Shown here piece by piece: positions 47,892-56,115 of a stretch of DNA of 64,000 nucleotides. The notes below the pieces were generated by a model. It was not told where the DNA came from and did not search any database. It saw only the letters and a program-made list of their open reading frames with translations. The translations under genes and the position numbers were made by a program. How positions within the stretch are numbered: the first letter of the stretch is position 1; every line of letters starts with the position of its first letter. Source of the stretch: Roseibium sediminicola (GTDB taxonomy: Bacteria > Pseudomonadota > Alphaproteobacteria > Rhizobiales > Stappiaceae); assembly GCF_023156505.1 (NCBI RefSeq), contig NZ_JALNMJ010000026.1:1-64000 (forward strand). The letters run 5' to 3'.

Positions 47892-48287
47892 GTGATTTTC
47901 CGCTATTCGATTCTCTATGTCGACGACGTCGCCGCCGCGCTCGATTTCTACGAGCGCGCCCTCGGCCTGACGCGCCTGTTCCTGCATGAAAGCGGCGACT
48001 ATGGCGAGCTGGCGACCGGCGAGACCAAGCTGGCCTTTTCCTCCAGGGCGCTGATGAAACAGCTCGGCAAGACACCCGGAACGCCCGACCCGAAAACCCC
48101 GGTTTTCGAGCTCGCCTTCGAAACCGACGATGTCCCGGCCGCGCTGAAAAAAGCCGTCGAGGCCGGTGCGACGCTGGTCCAGGACGCCCGCGAGGAACCT
48201 TGGGGCCAGACCACCTCCTATGTCAGCGATCCGTTCGGTTATCTGGTGGAAATCTGTTCGCCGGTCCAGTTGCCGAGCGCGGGCTGA
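47892..48287 (+). CDS. VOC (glyoxalase-fold) family protein
   Basis: The 131-residue product reads MIFRYSILYVDDVAAALDFY, then ALGLTRLFLHESGDYGEL, and ends SYVSDPFGYLVEICSPV with metal-site-type His/Glu positions (Glu in LVEIC). The start is GTG 47892 with AAGGAG six bases upstream. The reading frame overlaps the end of the convergent AraC gene by 49 bases. The substrate is unknown; sequence similarity to the other VOC protein in the window is low. Confidence 0.8.
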   Translation: MIFRYSILYVDDVAAALDFYERALGLTRLFLHESGDYGELATGETKLAFSSRALMKQLGKTPGTPDPKTPVFELAFETDDVPAALKKAVEAGATLVQDAREEPWGQTTSYVSDPFGYLVEICSPVQLPSAG

Positions 48288-48913
48288 CACAGAAGCTCAA
48301 GGATATGGGGCGCCCGGCGCAGCTGCGCCGGCGTGCCGCCGAACCAGCTCCGGAAATCCCGCGTCATGTGCGCCTGATCGCTGAAGCCGCAAAGATCCGC
48401 GATTTCCGGTAAGGCGAGCCCGGAGGCCAACAGCCCGGCCGCCCGCCGAGCCCGCGCCAGCAGCCGCCAATAGTCCGGCGCCGGCAACCCGAACGCCTTC
48501 AGCTGCCGCTGCAGCGTACGTTTCGACACGCCGAGATCCGCCGCTACGCTCTCGACACTTGCCCCTGGTGCCACCAGCGCCAGCAGGATCTCATCCGCCG
48601 CGTCCCCTGCCGCATCTGCCGACAACGCATTGCCCAGCACCTCCTCCGCCCGGCCGCAATCCCGCTCAAGCTCCGCCAGGACCTCATCGCCAACCACCGC
48701 CCCCGGCCGCAGCCGATACCCGGTGATTTCCGTGCCTGCAGACAACTCCGCCACCCGCGGCCGCAAATCCAGTACGGTCAGCACGATTTTTTCACGGGTG
48801 CCCGGTTCACGGACGATCAGAACGTCACGGCAGCCGTCGGGGAAGACGGGGGCACGCTCAGTGGTGGTGGTGGTGTGGTGGTGCCAGGGTTGGAAGGGGA
48901 TGGTGCGGGACAT
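48239..48913 (-). CDS. AraC-type HTH regulator (short N-terminal domain)
   Basis: The 224-residue product starts with a His/Thr-rich segment (WHHHTTTTTERAP), then a small sensor-like domain with FPDGCRDVLIV and ELSAGTEITGYRLRPGA. A C-terminal AraC HTH follows with SVESVAADLGVSKRTLQRQL and LPEIADLCGFSDQAHMTRDF. The N-terminal type, with PDGC-D, is common in DUF6597-like AraC regulators. It converges on the VOC gene with a 49-base overlap. It is the first gene beyond qhpE, but it reads in the same direction and there is no evidence that it belongs to the qhp system. Confidence 0.75.
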   Translation of the reverse strand: MSRTIPFQPWHHHTTTTTERAPVFPDGCRDVLIVREPGTREKIVLTVLDLRPRVAELSAGTEITGYRLRPGAVVGDEVLAELERDCGRAEEVLGNALSADAAGDAADEILLALVAPGASVESVAADLGVSKRTLQRQLKAFGLPAPDYWRLLARARRAAGLLASGLALPEIADLCGFSDQAHMTRDFRSWFGGTPAQLRRAPHILELLCQPALGNWTGEQISTR

Positions 48914-48981
48914 AAAGCAGGTCTAGCAGCAGGACTGCATTAGACAAAACATGGTTTTCAATGCTTGCCGTTTTTCCTATC

Positions 48982-49620
48982 TTATCCTACCACCTCCCCA
49001 CGCCGCTCCCTTCCCCGATACCTGACGGCCCCCTCCAGGCACCGCGCGCCCCGTCCCGTCTCCACCTGGCACGCTGCCAGCAGCCCGGCTGCATGCGCAG
49101 CCGCCGGGCTGGCGCCGCGAATCTCGGAGAACCCGACCGCTTCCGGACAGGCCCCGAACACCGCCTGGGGCAGGTCCAGCCGCGAGAGCTCTTGTGGCCC
49201 GCAGCGGGCGTCGCCCTGGACGGAGAGGACGCCGTAAAGACCTGCGGGATAGACCAGCCCGCCGCGGGCCGGGGCCGAGGCGATGAGTATGCTGCCGGCC
49301 CGCTGCAGGCGTGCGACCGCGAGGCCGAGCTCCACCGAGGAGCGGGCCATGCCGAAGGCGCAGAGGAGGATGTCGGGCGGGTCCTTGCAAAACCAGTCCA
49401 GCGCGGCGCAAACCTGAATGTGAGCGGCCGCCAGCCGGCCCGGAAAAACCACCGCGTTGACGAGTTTGATGTCGGGTGCATGGGACTGGATGGTCTTCGC
49501 CATGGCAGCGGCATGCATGCCGGCATGGGGCGTGCTGTCGCTCTCGCAGAACCAGGCCTGATGCTCGAGGCCCGGCCAGTCCTTCGGCAGGGCGCCGTCG
49601 ATGAGGCCGGTGCGGATCAT
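48982..49620 (-). CDS. qhpE: Subtilisin-like protease QhpE (gamma-subunit leader peptidase)
   Basis: This 212-residue minimal S8-fold protein has a triad that can be read as Asp8 (TGLIDGAL), His32 (STPHAGMHAAAMA) and Ser171 (IRGASPAAAHAAGLLAA, the GTSMAAPHVAG-like segment). The region where subtilases have the oxyanion Asn (AAGN) reads ASAPARGGLVYPAG, so that residue appears absent. In QHNDH biogenesis QhpE removes the leader of the cross-linked gamma subunit in the cytoplasm or at the membrane before or during export. ATG 49620 overlaps the qhpF stop (ATGA). It is the last gene of the cluster. Confidence 0.82.
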   Translation of the reverse strand: MIRTGLIDGALPKDWPGLEHQAWFCESDSTPHAGMHAAAMAKTIQSHAPDIKLVNAVVFPGRLAAAHIQVCAALDWFCKDPPDILLCAFGMARSSVELGLAVARLQRAGSILIASAPARGGLVYPAGLYGVLSVQGDARCGPQELSRLDLPQAVFGACPEAVGFSEIRGASPAAAHAAGLLAACQVETGRGARCLEGAVRYRGRERRGEVVG

Positions 49621-51371
49621 GAAGCCCCTCCCCTTATCGAGGCGAAACCGCCGAGATCGATGTGCCGGTCGAAAGCGCCATAGCGGTCGGCCTCGCCATG
49701 GGTGACGACAATCCTCGTGCGGTCCCCAAAAATGCGGTCGATCGCGGCCAGGATCCGTGAAACCCTTTCCCCGTCGACTTCCGACAGGCTTTCGTCCAGC
49801 ACCAGCACCTTGAAGGGCTGCAACAGCGCCCTTGCAAGGCAGAGCCGCTGGCGCTCGCCGCCGGAAAGCTCCAACCCGCCCTCGCCGAGCGGCGTTGCCA
49901 ATCCGTCCCGGACGAAGCGCTCTTCCAGTTCCAAGAGCCGCAGAACCTCCAGCATGTCGCTGTCGGTGGCGCTGGCGCAGCCGAGCCGGAGATTGTCGGA
50001 GAGCGTTCCGGAAAAGACATGGCCCTTCTGCGGCACCAGCGCAACGGCGCCGCGCAAGTCCTTCAGCGCCAGCTTTCTGAGATCGATCCCGTCGAGCAGG
50101 ATCGTACCCTGCCTCGGGTCGTCATGGCGCTGCAGCAGCGACAGGAGCGAGGATTTGCCGATGCCGGAGGGCCCGGACAAGCGCAGCTTGCTGCCCGCCG
50201 GGAGGGTCAGCGAAAGGTCTTCAAAGAGCGGCGGCCCGTCCGCAGGCGCATAGGCAAGGTGGCTCAGCGCCAGCTCCCCACCCCCAGCATCCAACGCAAT
50301 CGGCGTCGCCGGGTCGCGCACTTCGGGTTCGGCGCTCATCACCTGGTCAAGCCGGTCGAGCGCGGCCTTCATGCGCGCCTGACCGTGCCAGAGCGAGATC
50401 AGCGACTGAATCGGCCCAATGAGAAAACCGAGATAGGCGATAAAGGCAATCAGAGACCCGAGCGGCATCGTGCCGTCGATGACGGCGAGCCCGCCGATCA
50501 GAAAGACGGCTCCGCGCAGGATCGCGGTTAGCACCATCGGCACGGCGCGGGTCACCTCGGACCACATCTGCGCCTTCATCAAGGCACCTACGAGAGTGTT
50601 CTGGCGGGTTTCGATCCGGTCGGCAGCCGCCTCCGAGGCGTTGAGGGCGCGAAGCGCCGACAGGCCGGTGATGGTCTCGGCAAGGCTGGAGGCGAGATGT
50701 CCCCGCGCCTGACGCACGTCCCGTGCCTTCTGGTGCGTCACCGGCCGGGCCCGGGCAAAGAACAGCAGCTCGACCGGCGCCAGCGCCAGGGCGAGAAGAG
50801 CCAGCTTCGGCGCCAGCACAAACAACATCACCAACCCGCCGCACAGCCGGAGCAGACTGCCGGCACCGGACACCAGGACGGAAAAGGTGAATTGCTGGAC
50901 CTCGCCTGCATCGCCATCGAGCCGGCTCATCAGCTCGCCTGTTGTCTGGCGCGCCTGCCAGCGGGGCGACTGCTCAAGGATCTTTTGAACCGCCGCGCGG
51001 CGGAGATCCGCCAGAAGCCTTGCGGAAAACCTCAAATGCAGCAGCGAATTCACCGCGCCCAGCGCCAGCGCTGCCAGACCGACGCCGAACAGTGCTGCGG
51101 CGAACATTACCAGCGCCTGCTTGTCGCCCGCCATCAGCCCCTGGTCGATCACCAGCTTTGTAAGATAGGGCGGGATCAGCGCCGCCCCGGCGGTCACCAG
51201 CGACAAGAGGAGCAGCGCCGCCAGCGGCCAGCGGTAGGGCACGACCAGCGGCAGCAGCCAGGCGGCTTCGCGGCGGCCGAACAGGCGAGAGAACAGCGCG
51301 CGCAGGAGGGACTGCCGCGGCGTTTCAACAGCGTCTGGTGTCGCGCCGGTCAGGGGCACGGACTGTCTCAT
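49617..51371 (-). CDS. qhpF: ABC exporter QhpF for the modified gamma subunit
   Basis: The 584-residue half-transporter has an N-terminal six-helix domain (about residues 35-330) and a nucleotide-binding domain. It shows Walker A SGPSGIGKSSLLSLL, Q-loop region VALVPQKGHVFSGTL, signature ELSGGERQRLCLARAL, Walker B VLVLDESLSEVDG with the catalytic Glu, and H-loop IVVTHGEADR. By synteny it is QhpF, which takes the thioether-crosslinked gamma subunit to the periplasm. ATG 51371 starts the conserved part; a longer frame reads into a dispersed repeat and is not coding. The 273 bases between qhpB and qhpF contain that repeat and a hairpin. Confidence 0.85.
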   Translation of the reverse strand: MRQSVPLTGATPDAVETPRQSLLRALFSRLFGRREAAWLLPLVVPYRWPLAALLLLSLVTAGAALIPPYLTKLVIDQGLMAGDKQALVMFAAALFGVGLAALALGAVNSLLHLRFSARLLADLRRAAVQKILEQSPRWQARQTTGELMSRLDGDAGEVQQFTFSVLVSGAGSLLRLCGGLVMLFVLAPKLALLALALAPVELLFFARARPVTHQKARDVRQARGHLASSLAETITGLSALRALNASEAAADRIETRQNTLVGALMKAQMWSEVTRAVPMVLTAILRGAVFLIGGLAVIDGTMPLGSLIAFIAYLGFLIGPIQSLISLWHGQARMKAALDRLDQVMSAEPEVRDPATPIALDAGGGELALSHLAYAPADGPPLFEDLSLTLPAGSKLRLSGPSGIGKSSLLSLLQRHDDPRQGTILLDGIDLRKLALKDLRGAVALVPQKGHVFSGTLSDNLRLGCASATDSDMLEVLRLLELEERFVRDGLATPLGEGGLELSGGERQRLCLARALLQPFKVLVLDESLSEVDGERVSRILAAIDRIFGDRTRIVVTHGEADRYGAFDRHIDLGGFASIRGGAS

Positions 51372-51421
51372 CGTTTCGCCTTCATCTATGCCGCTTTTCC
51401 AATTTCGGCTCCTCCCCCAGC

Positions 51422-51524
51422 TGTCACCCCGCGAAAGCGGGGACCCAGGACGCTGTGAGGCCAGCGGCAAGACCCGTGAGCTCACGGAGTCCTGGGTCTT
51501 CGCGTTGCTCCGCCCGGGATGACA
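51422..51524. repeat. Dispersed palindromic element inside the qhp cluster
   Basis: The ends TGTCACCCCG and CGGGATGACA are near-perfect inverted copies. GACCCAGGACGC and GAGTCCTGGGTCTTCG inside are also arranged as an inverted repeat. It separates qhpB from qhpF. Confidence 0.7.
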
Positions 51525-51575
51525 ACGGAGGGTTTGCCCTCTCATTCCGTCCCACTTCCAATGGCAGAATGAGCT

Positions 51576-51612
51576 AGCCGGGCCGGAAAAAGCTGCGCTT
51601 GCCGGCCCGGCT
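51576..51612 (-). other. Strong hairpin downstream of qhpB
   Basis: AGCCGGGCCGG pairs perfectly with CCGGCCCGGCT over a 15-base loop, beginning about 33 bases after the qhpB stop. There is no T-tract after the stem, so it is more likely an mRNA-stabilising or attenuating structure than a full terminator. Confidence 0.55.
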
Positions 51613-51644
51613 GCGGTCGCCCGGGAGGACGGGCTTGATTTCCC

Positions 51645-52736
51645 CTAACTCCCCGTGCTGATCACATGCATCGTGCCGGCGGCCATGTCGCCGCCCGACG
51701 GCAGCAGGATTTCGCCGATGCGCTCAAGGCTTTCAGCGTCGTAGATGCCGATGTCGTCATTGGTGCCGCCGACATAGATCTCCTTTCCGTCCGAGGAAAT
51801 GTTGATGCAGTAATAGGTGTGCGGCAGGTCGACACGCTTGATCAGCTCCTTCTTGGTAACGTCATGCTTGGAAAGCTGGGTATAGACGCCGTAGAGCTTG
51901 GAGGTGTCGTTCGGATCGCGTACCGCGGAGAACATGATCACCTCCAGGCTGGCGAAGTCCTGGATCGTGCTCTCGCCCGTTGTAAGGTCAATCGACTGGT
52001 AGCCCCAGACGAAATCGGCGATTTCGCTCATCGTCTCGTCGGTGAACTTGGCCGCCGAATAAAGCAGCAGGAACTCGTCCGCCTGGGTACCGATCGGCCA
52101 GAAGGCAAGCACATCCGGCGGCGAATAGGTCGGCCGGTCCCAATTGGCATTGGCGATCTTGACCGTGCGTTCGCCGGTCTTCGGATCGAAAGCATAGACA
52201 TCATGCCCGGCCGCATAAACCTCACCGTTCTTGCCGGTTGCCATGACGGTGATCCGGCGCGGGCTCGGGAAGGTTCGGGCGGGTTGCGCGTCAAGCCCGG
52301 CCGACGTGTCATAGACCGCGAATTCCGGCTCCATCACCTCGTAGCGGTCGGCCAGAAGCCGGACCGGGTTCCGCACGGTGTAAAGCTCCTTGCCATCCTT
52401 GGAGACCGCCAGCGAGGCAATCGTCTTGCGGCGGATGTCGCCTTCCGACTGATGCGCGGAAAACACCGTCTCGCAGGTGGCAAGATCGATGCCGAAGACA
52501 TCTTCCCAGCGGTTGCCGAGGATATAGGCGATGGAATTGTCCGGCGACATGACAATGACGCCGGGCATCAGGTTGAAGTCGAGCTTGCAGTCCGTCTCGA
52601 CGGAGCGCGCCTCGGCGTCGATCACATACAGCCGGTCTGGCTTGGCGACGGTGACGATCAGGTCCCTGGCCATCGCCGGAAGGCCGGTGAGCCCGAGACA
52701 GAACGCGGCCGTTGCCGCTGCTAGAAGCGTTCGCAT
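51645..52736 (-). CDS. qhpB: Quinohemoprotein amine dehydrogenase beta subunit
   Basis: The 363-residue periplasmic subunit has a Sec signal peptide (MRTLLAAATAAFCLGLTGL, ending PAMA before RDLIV). The mature part is a seven-bladed beta-propeller built of repeats such as AKPDRLYVIDAEARSVETDC, SPDNSIAYILGNRWEDVFGI, and SSDGKEIYVGGTNDDIGIYD. In QHNDH this propeller, together with gamma, forms the substrate cavity. ATG 52736 has AAGGAG six bases upstream; it follows qhpC by 31 bases. Confidence 0.9.
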   Translation of the reverse strand: MRTLLAAATAAFCLGLTGLPAMARDLIVTVAKPDRLYVIDAEARSVETDCKLDFNLMPGVIVMSPDNSIAYILGNRWEDVFGIDLATCETVFSAHQSEGDIRRKTIASLAVSKDGKELYTVRNPVRLLADRYEVMEPEFAVYDTSAGLDAQPARTFPSPRRITVMATGKNGEVYAAGHDVYAFDPKTGERTVKIANANWDRPTYSPPDVLAFWPIGTQADEFLLLYSAAKFTDETMSEIADFVWGYQSIDLTTGESTIQDFASLEVIMFSAVRDPNDTSKLYGVYTQLSKHDVTKKELIKRVDLPHTYYCINISSDGKEIYVGGTNDDIGIYDAESLERIGEILLPSGGDMAAGTMHVISTGS

Positions 52737-52767
52737 GGGTTTCTCCTTGAGTTCGGTCGGCAGGCCA

Positions 52768-53100
52768 TCAGGTTTCGCTGTCGGACGGGAACACCGTGCC
52801 GAGCGAACGCCAGTCCTTGCCAGCATTGTCGGCGCCATCATTCCAGTCCTTGTAGGAATTCATTGTGTCGGGCACCTGGGCCGGCCACCAGCACGGGTCG
52901 GAACAGCCGTAAAGGTCGGCTTCCATCGGCTGGCAGAGGGCTGCGACGCCGCCGAACGGGTCAACCTCCCAGCCCGGATCCAGCGTCGAGGCGCAGCCGG
53001 CCACCACCGTCTGCATCGCCCGGACCTCGTCCATCTTGTCGGTCTCGACGGCCGCGACCACCCGGTCGGCCTTCTGGTTCAGGGGTATCAAGTGTCTCAT
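52768..53100 (-). CDS. qhpC: QHNDH gamma subunit precursor (carries the CTQ cofactor)
   Basis: The 110-residue precursor consists of a leader (about 28-29 residues, [20 protein letters not shown] onwards) and a compact Cys-rich core. Relative to published mature numbering (offset 29), the residues Cys7-Glu16, Cys27-Asp33 and Cys41-Asp49 of the three Cys-acid thioethers are present, as is Cys37-Trp43 of cysteine tryptophylquinone. In precursor numbering they are C36/E45, C56/D62, C70/D78 and C66/W72. The catalytic base Asp12 is D41. QhpD makes the thioethers, QhpG hydroxylates the Trp, QhpE removes the leader and QhpF exports it. ATG 53100 overlaps the qhpD stop as ATGA; an extended upstream frame is antisense-like and ignored. 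Confidence 0.95.
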   Translation of the reverse strand: MRHLIPLNQKADRVVAAVETDKMDEVRAMQTVVAGCASTLDPGWEVDPFGGVAALCQPMEADLYGCSDPCWWPAQVPDTMNSYKDWNDGADNAGKDWRSLGTVFPSDSET

Positions 53101-54533
53101 TTGCCGTATGCCCTCCGAGGCATGATGTGATCGGAAAAGAAGGCGGGTGCGCCGGCGATCAATTCGCCATAAACGCCGATGCCGAAATCGACCCAGTCGC
53201 GCATCAGGTCGCAATAGTGGTAGGTCGGCTTCATCGGGTCGGAGAAATGGGCGTAGCTCTCGTGGTAGCAGCCGCCGGCGCAGATGTTGCGGATGCGGCA
53301 GGTCGAGCAGCCCTTGTCGGTGCGGTCGGCCCTATCCTCGATGAACCGCGCCAGCTTCTGCTTCTCGATACCGCTGTCCACCGAACCGTAGGTCTCCATG
53401 TCCGAGCCGGTGAAGCGGTGGCAGAGGTTCAGCCCTCCCTCGTGATCGACCGCCAGCATGCCCAGCCCCGCGCCGCAGGGCAGCGCCTTGGAGCGGCCTT
53501 CGTAAAGATCGCTCATCAGCTGGTGCATGTTGGAAAAACCTATATTGCGGCCGAATAGCGCCTCGTCCCGGTAGTGCCGGCCGAGCCGTTTCATCTCCTG
53601 AAACACGGTCACCAGCTCGTCGCCGGTCAGGTTGAACGGGGCGATGGGCCCGGACGTCACCGGCGAAAAGCCGACTTCATGAAAGCCGATCTCGTTTTTC
53701 AGGTGATCCCAGATGTCATAGACCGCCGTGACGCCATGGGTCAGCGTCACCCGCCCGCCGACCGGGCGGGAGGTGTAGCGTTCCAGCAGCATCTTCGTCT
53801 TGCGGGCAACGACGTCATAGGTGCCCTTGCCGCCGACGGTCTTGCGGTTCCTGTCATGCAGCGCCTTGGGCCCGTCCATGGAAACCGTCAGGCCGAAGCG
53901 GTGCGCGTTCAGCCAGTCGACGTTTTCCTCGGTGAGCAGCGTTGCGTTGGTGGTCAGCGAGAAGTCGACCTTCTTGCCGAGAGACCCGAACCGGTCCTCC
54001 GAATAGGCGACCACCTCGCGGATCAGGCCGAGGTTGCTCAAGGGCTCGCCACCGAAAAAAACAACATTGTAGCTGTCCCGGTCCGGGCTTTCGGCAAGCA
54101 ACAGCTCAATGGAACGTTTTGCCGTCTCGAAAGCCATGCGCCGGCTGTTTGTCGGCGTGTCCAGATCCTCCTTGTAACAATAGGTGCAGGAGAGATTGCA
54201 GCCCGTGTTGACGTTGAGAACGATCGTCGTCAGCGGGAAGTTCTGGATATGCACCGGCGGGCGCTCCGCCCTTGGCGGGCCGCCGTCGGTGATGATGTCG
54301 AGGTCGAGCAATGCCTTGAGGCGTTCCGTGACGAGGGCCGGGTCGGCCCGCCCCTCGAACCGGTCCCTGACATCCCCTTCCGAGACCTTTGAGCGGTCCT
54401 GGAAGAGATCGATCACGTCGCTGTCGAGCCGGTCGATCTCGAACAGAGAGGTCGTAGGCACGTGGAACAGGAGCTGCCGTCCGTCAACCTCGACACGGTG
54501 CGCATTCTGCGGCTGAAAAAAGAGATAACCCAT
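53097..54533 (-). CDS. qhpD: Radical SAM/SPASM peptide-modifying enzyme QhpD
   Basis: The 478-residue enzyme has a RiPP-recognition-like N-terminus (about 1-90) and the radical SAM motif [11 protein letters not shown] (Cys112, Cys116, Cys119). The SAM-binding FFGGEPLSN follows, and SPASM auxiliary Fe-S cysteines lie in [27 protein letters not shown] and YHYCDLM. QhpD introduces the three Cys-to-Asp/Glu thioether bonds into the gamma subunit. It shares an ATGA overlap with qhpC downstream. ATG 54533 has AAGGA eight bases upstream. Confidence 0.93.
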   Translation of the reverse strand: MGYLFFQPQNAHRVEVDGRQLLFHVPTTSLFEIDRLDSDVIDLFQDRSKVSEGDVRDRFEGRADPALVTERLKALLDLDIITDGGPPRAERPPVHIQNFPLTTIVLNVNTGCNLSCTYCYKEDLDTPTNSRRMAFETAKRSIELLLAESPDRDSYNVVFFGGEPLSNLGLIREVVAYSEDRFGSLGKKVDFSLTTNATLLTEENVDWLNAHRFGLTVSMDGPKALHDRNRKTVGGKGTYDVVARKTKMLLERYTSRPVGGRVTLTHGVTAVYDIWDHLKNEIGFHEVGFSPVTSGPIAPFNLTGDELVTVFQEMKRLGRHYRDEALFGRNIGFSNMHQLMSDLYEGRSKALPCGAGLGMLAVDHEGGLNLCHRFTGSDMETYGSVDSGIEKQKLARFIEDRADRTDKGCSTCRIRNICAGGCYHESYAHFSDPMKPTYHYCDLMRDWVDFGIGVYGELIAGAPAFFSDHIMPRRAYGK

Positions 54534-54549
54534 TATGCTTGTTCCTTCT

Positions 54550-56115
54550 TCAGCGGATCGGAGGATCGTTCCAGCGCTGGACCGTAATGATCAGCTGTCC
54601 CTCACCGGTGACATCGCCGCTTGTGGCCAGAACCTTCAGATTGCCCGCGTTGTTGGTGGAAAACGGCCGCTCCGGATTGGGGCCGGCGACACCCGGTGTG
54701 AAGATGCCGAGTTCGGTGTCCATGACACCGGCATGTTCGACATCCTTCAGGGCTTCCGCTTCCTCGTTGAAGGCCTCGACCGACCACTTGGCGGGCACCA
54801 CGCCGATGCGGATATCGTCTTCCGTGCCGGCTTGCCCGTCCGGACCGTTCCAGTAGCCGACCGCGTCGAAGCGGGCCGGCACCTTGCCGGCGGACCCGCC
54901 GCCGCCGCCAACACGGGCGACCGTATAGGCGGGCTCGACCTTGAGGCTGTCGATGTGGCTGTAGACGGCGAGCACGTTGTCAGCGGACACCCCATCGGAC
55001 GCGACGCTGACCGCGCCATCCGTCGCGGCAACCGGTGTAACGTCAATGGCCGCGCCGTAGGCATTCGCCGTGCCGCCCGTGGCCTCCAGAGCGCCGGACA
55101 GGGCAACGTTTTCCAGACCGGTGCCGACGACCTGAACCGTAGCATTCGAACCGGCCGGAAGGGTTGAAGGCACCACGCCGGCGATCGCCGGCTCACCACC
55201 GGCCTTCACTGCATTGAAGGCCCCGCCGAGACTGTCTTCCGCATGCAGGAACTGACGCCCAGAGAGGCTGCCACCATCCTCGGAGATCGCCAGAATCTGG
55301 CGGTATTTGTCACCGCCGATGTCCAGATTGGCGCGCCATTCATAGCCCGTATAGACATTCAACTTGCCGGAGACGGGCAGTTCCTCGCCTAACGCGGTCA
55401 CCAGTGTTCCGGAAACGGTCAACGGCTGGGCGTCTCCGGTGACTTCCAGGCTGCCATAGGCCTCGCCCTTATCCGGCAGCGTGGTGGTGAAGACCCAGCT
55501 GCCGGTGGCCTCCGGTTTCTGTGCTGCCAGCCAGGCGGTCCAGTCTTCCGTTTCCAGCGGATAACGTTCCGCCAGAAGCGGCACGACTTCTTCGCGGGCA
55601 AGCTTCAGCCATTCCCTGTCGCGGCCGAGCGCCTGATATTCCAGTGTCTGGAACTGGCCGACATGAAAATCGATGTGAAGATCCCACTCCTCCGCCGTGC
55701 GACGTTGAAGTTCGAAGCGCGCGGCGGAGTGGCAGCGCGAGCACATTTCACCGAGCGGCGCGTCCACCTCCTCGACCACGGCCGGTTCCCGCTCCAGAAT
55801 GTAGCGGTGACTAGCCGCTTCGCTCGGCGCGAGGCCCTGCGTATCGGCCAGGTAATGCACCAGCTGGCTCTGCACCTCCGGCGTGATCTCCAGGCCATGG
55901 AAAAGCCGCATGCGCACGATGGTCATCAGCCAGCCTTCCGGCGTCTTGCGCTGGCCGCTGATCCGGCTGAGGGCACCATTTGCATCGGCCGCATGGCAGC
56001 CGCCGCAATTTTCTTCCATGAGCGCCGGGCCGTCCTGCGCCCCGGCGGGCAAAGGCATCAGGAGCAGAAGACCGGCCAGGCCGGCGAGATGCCCCTTTCG
56101 CAATCTTGGTGTCAT
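54550..56115 (-). CDS. qhpA: QHNDH alpha subunit (dihaem cytochrome c)
   Basis: The 521-residue periplasmic subunit has a signal peptide ending LLLLMPLPAGA before QDGP. Two haem c sites follow: ENCGGCHAAD (Cys37/Cys40/His41) and CSRCHSAA (Cys125/Cys128/His129). Further domains are beta-rich and Ig-like (VVPSTLPAGSNATVQVVGTG). In QHNDH the haems carry electrons from the quinone of gamma to an external cytochrome or azurin. ATG 56115 overlaps the qhpG stop (ATGA); a longer frame from 56193 would read the end of qhpG. Confidence 0.92.
   Translation of the reverse strand: MTPRLRKGHLAGLAGLLLLMPLPAGAQDGPALMEENCGGCHAADANGALSRISGQRKTPEGWLMTIVRMRLFHGLEITPEVQSQLVHYLADTQGLAPSEAASHRYILEREPAVVEEVDAPLGEMCSRCHSAARFELQRRTAEEWDLHIDFHVGQFQTLEYQALGRDREWLKLAREEVVPLLAERYPLETEDWTAWLAAQKPEATGSWVFTTTLPDKGEAYGSLEVTGDAQPLTVSGTLVTALGEELPVSGKLNVYTGYEWRANLDIGGDKYRQILAISEDGGSLSGRQFLHAEDSLGGAFNAVKAGGEPAIAGVVPSTLPAGSNATVQVVGTGLENVALSGALEATGGTANAYGAAIDVTPVAATDGAVSVASDGVSADNVLAVYSHIDSLKVEPAYTVARVGGGGGSAGKVPARFDAVGYWNGPDGQAGTEDDIRIGVVPAKWSVEAFNEEAEALKDVEHAGVMDTELGIFTPGVAGPNPERPFSTNNAGNLKVLATSGDVTGEGQLIITVQRWNDPPIR

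Noticed and set aside
48239-48913. AraC regulator next to qhpE as a second qhp regulator
   Set aside because: qhpR is already identified divergent from qhpG; this gene lies downstream of qhpE with a different sensor type and no site evidence links it to the cluster.
51372-51545. N-terminal extension of qhpF
   Set aside because: It reads through the dispersed palindromic repeat; the ABC exporter begins naturally at 51371.
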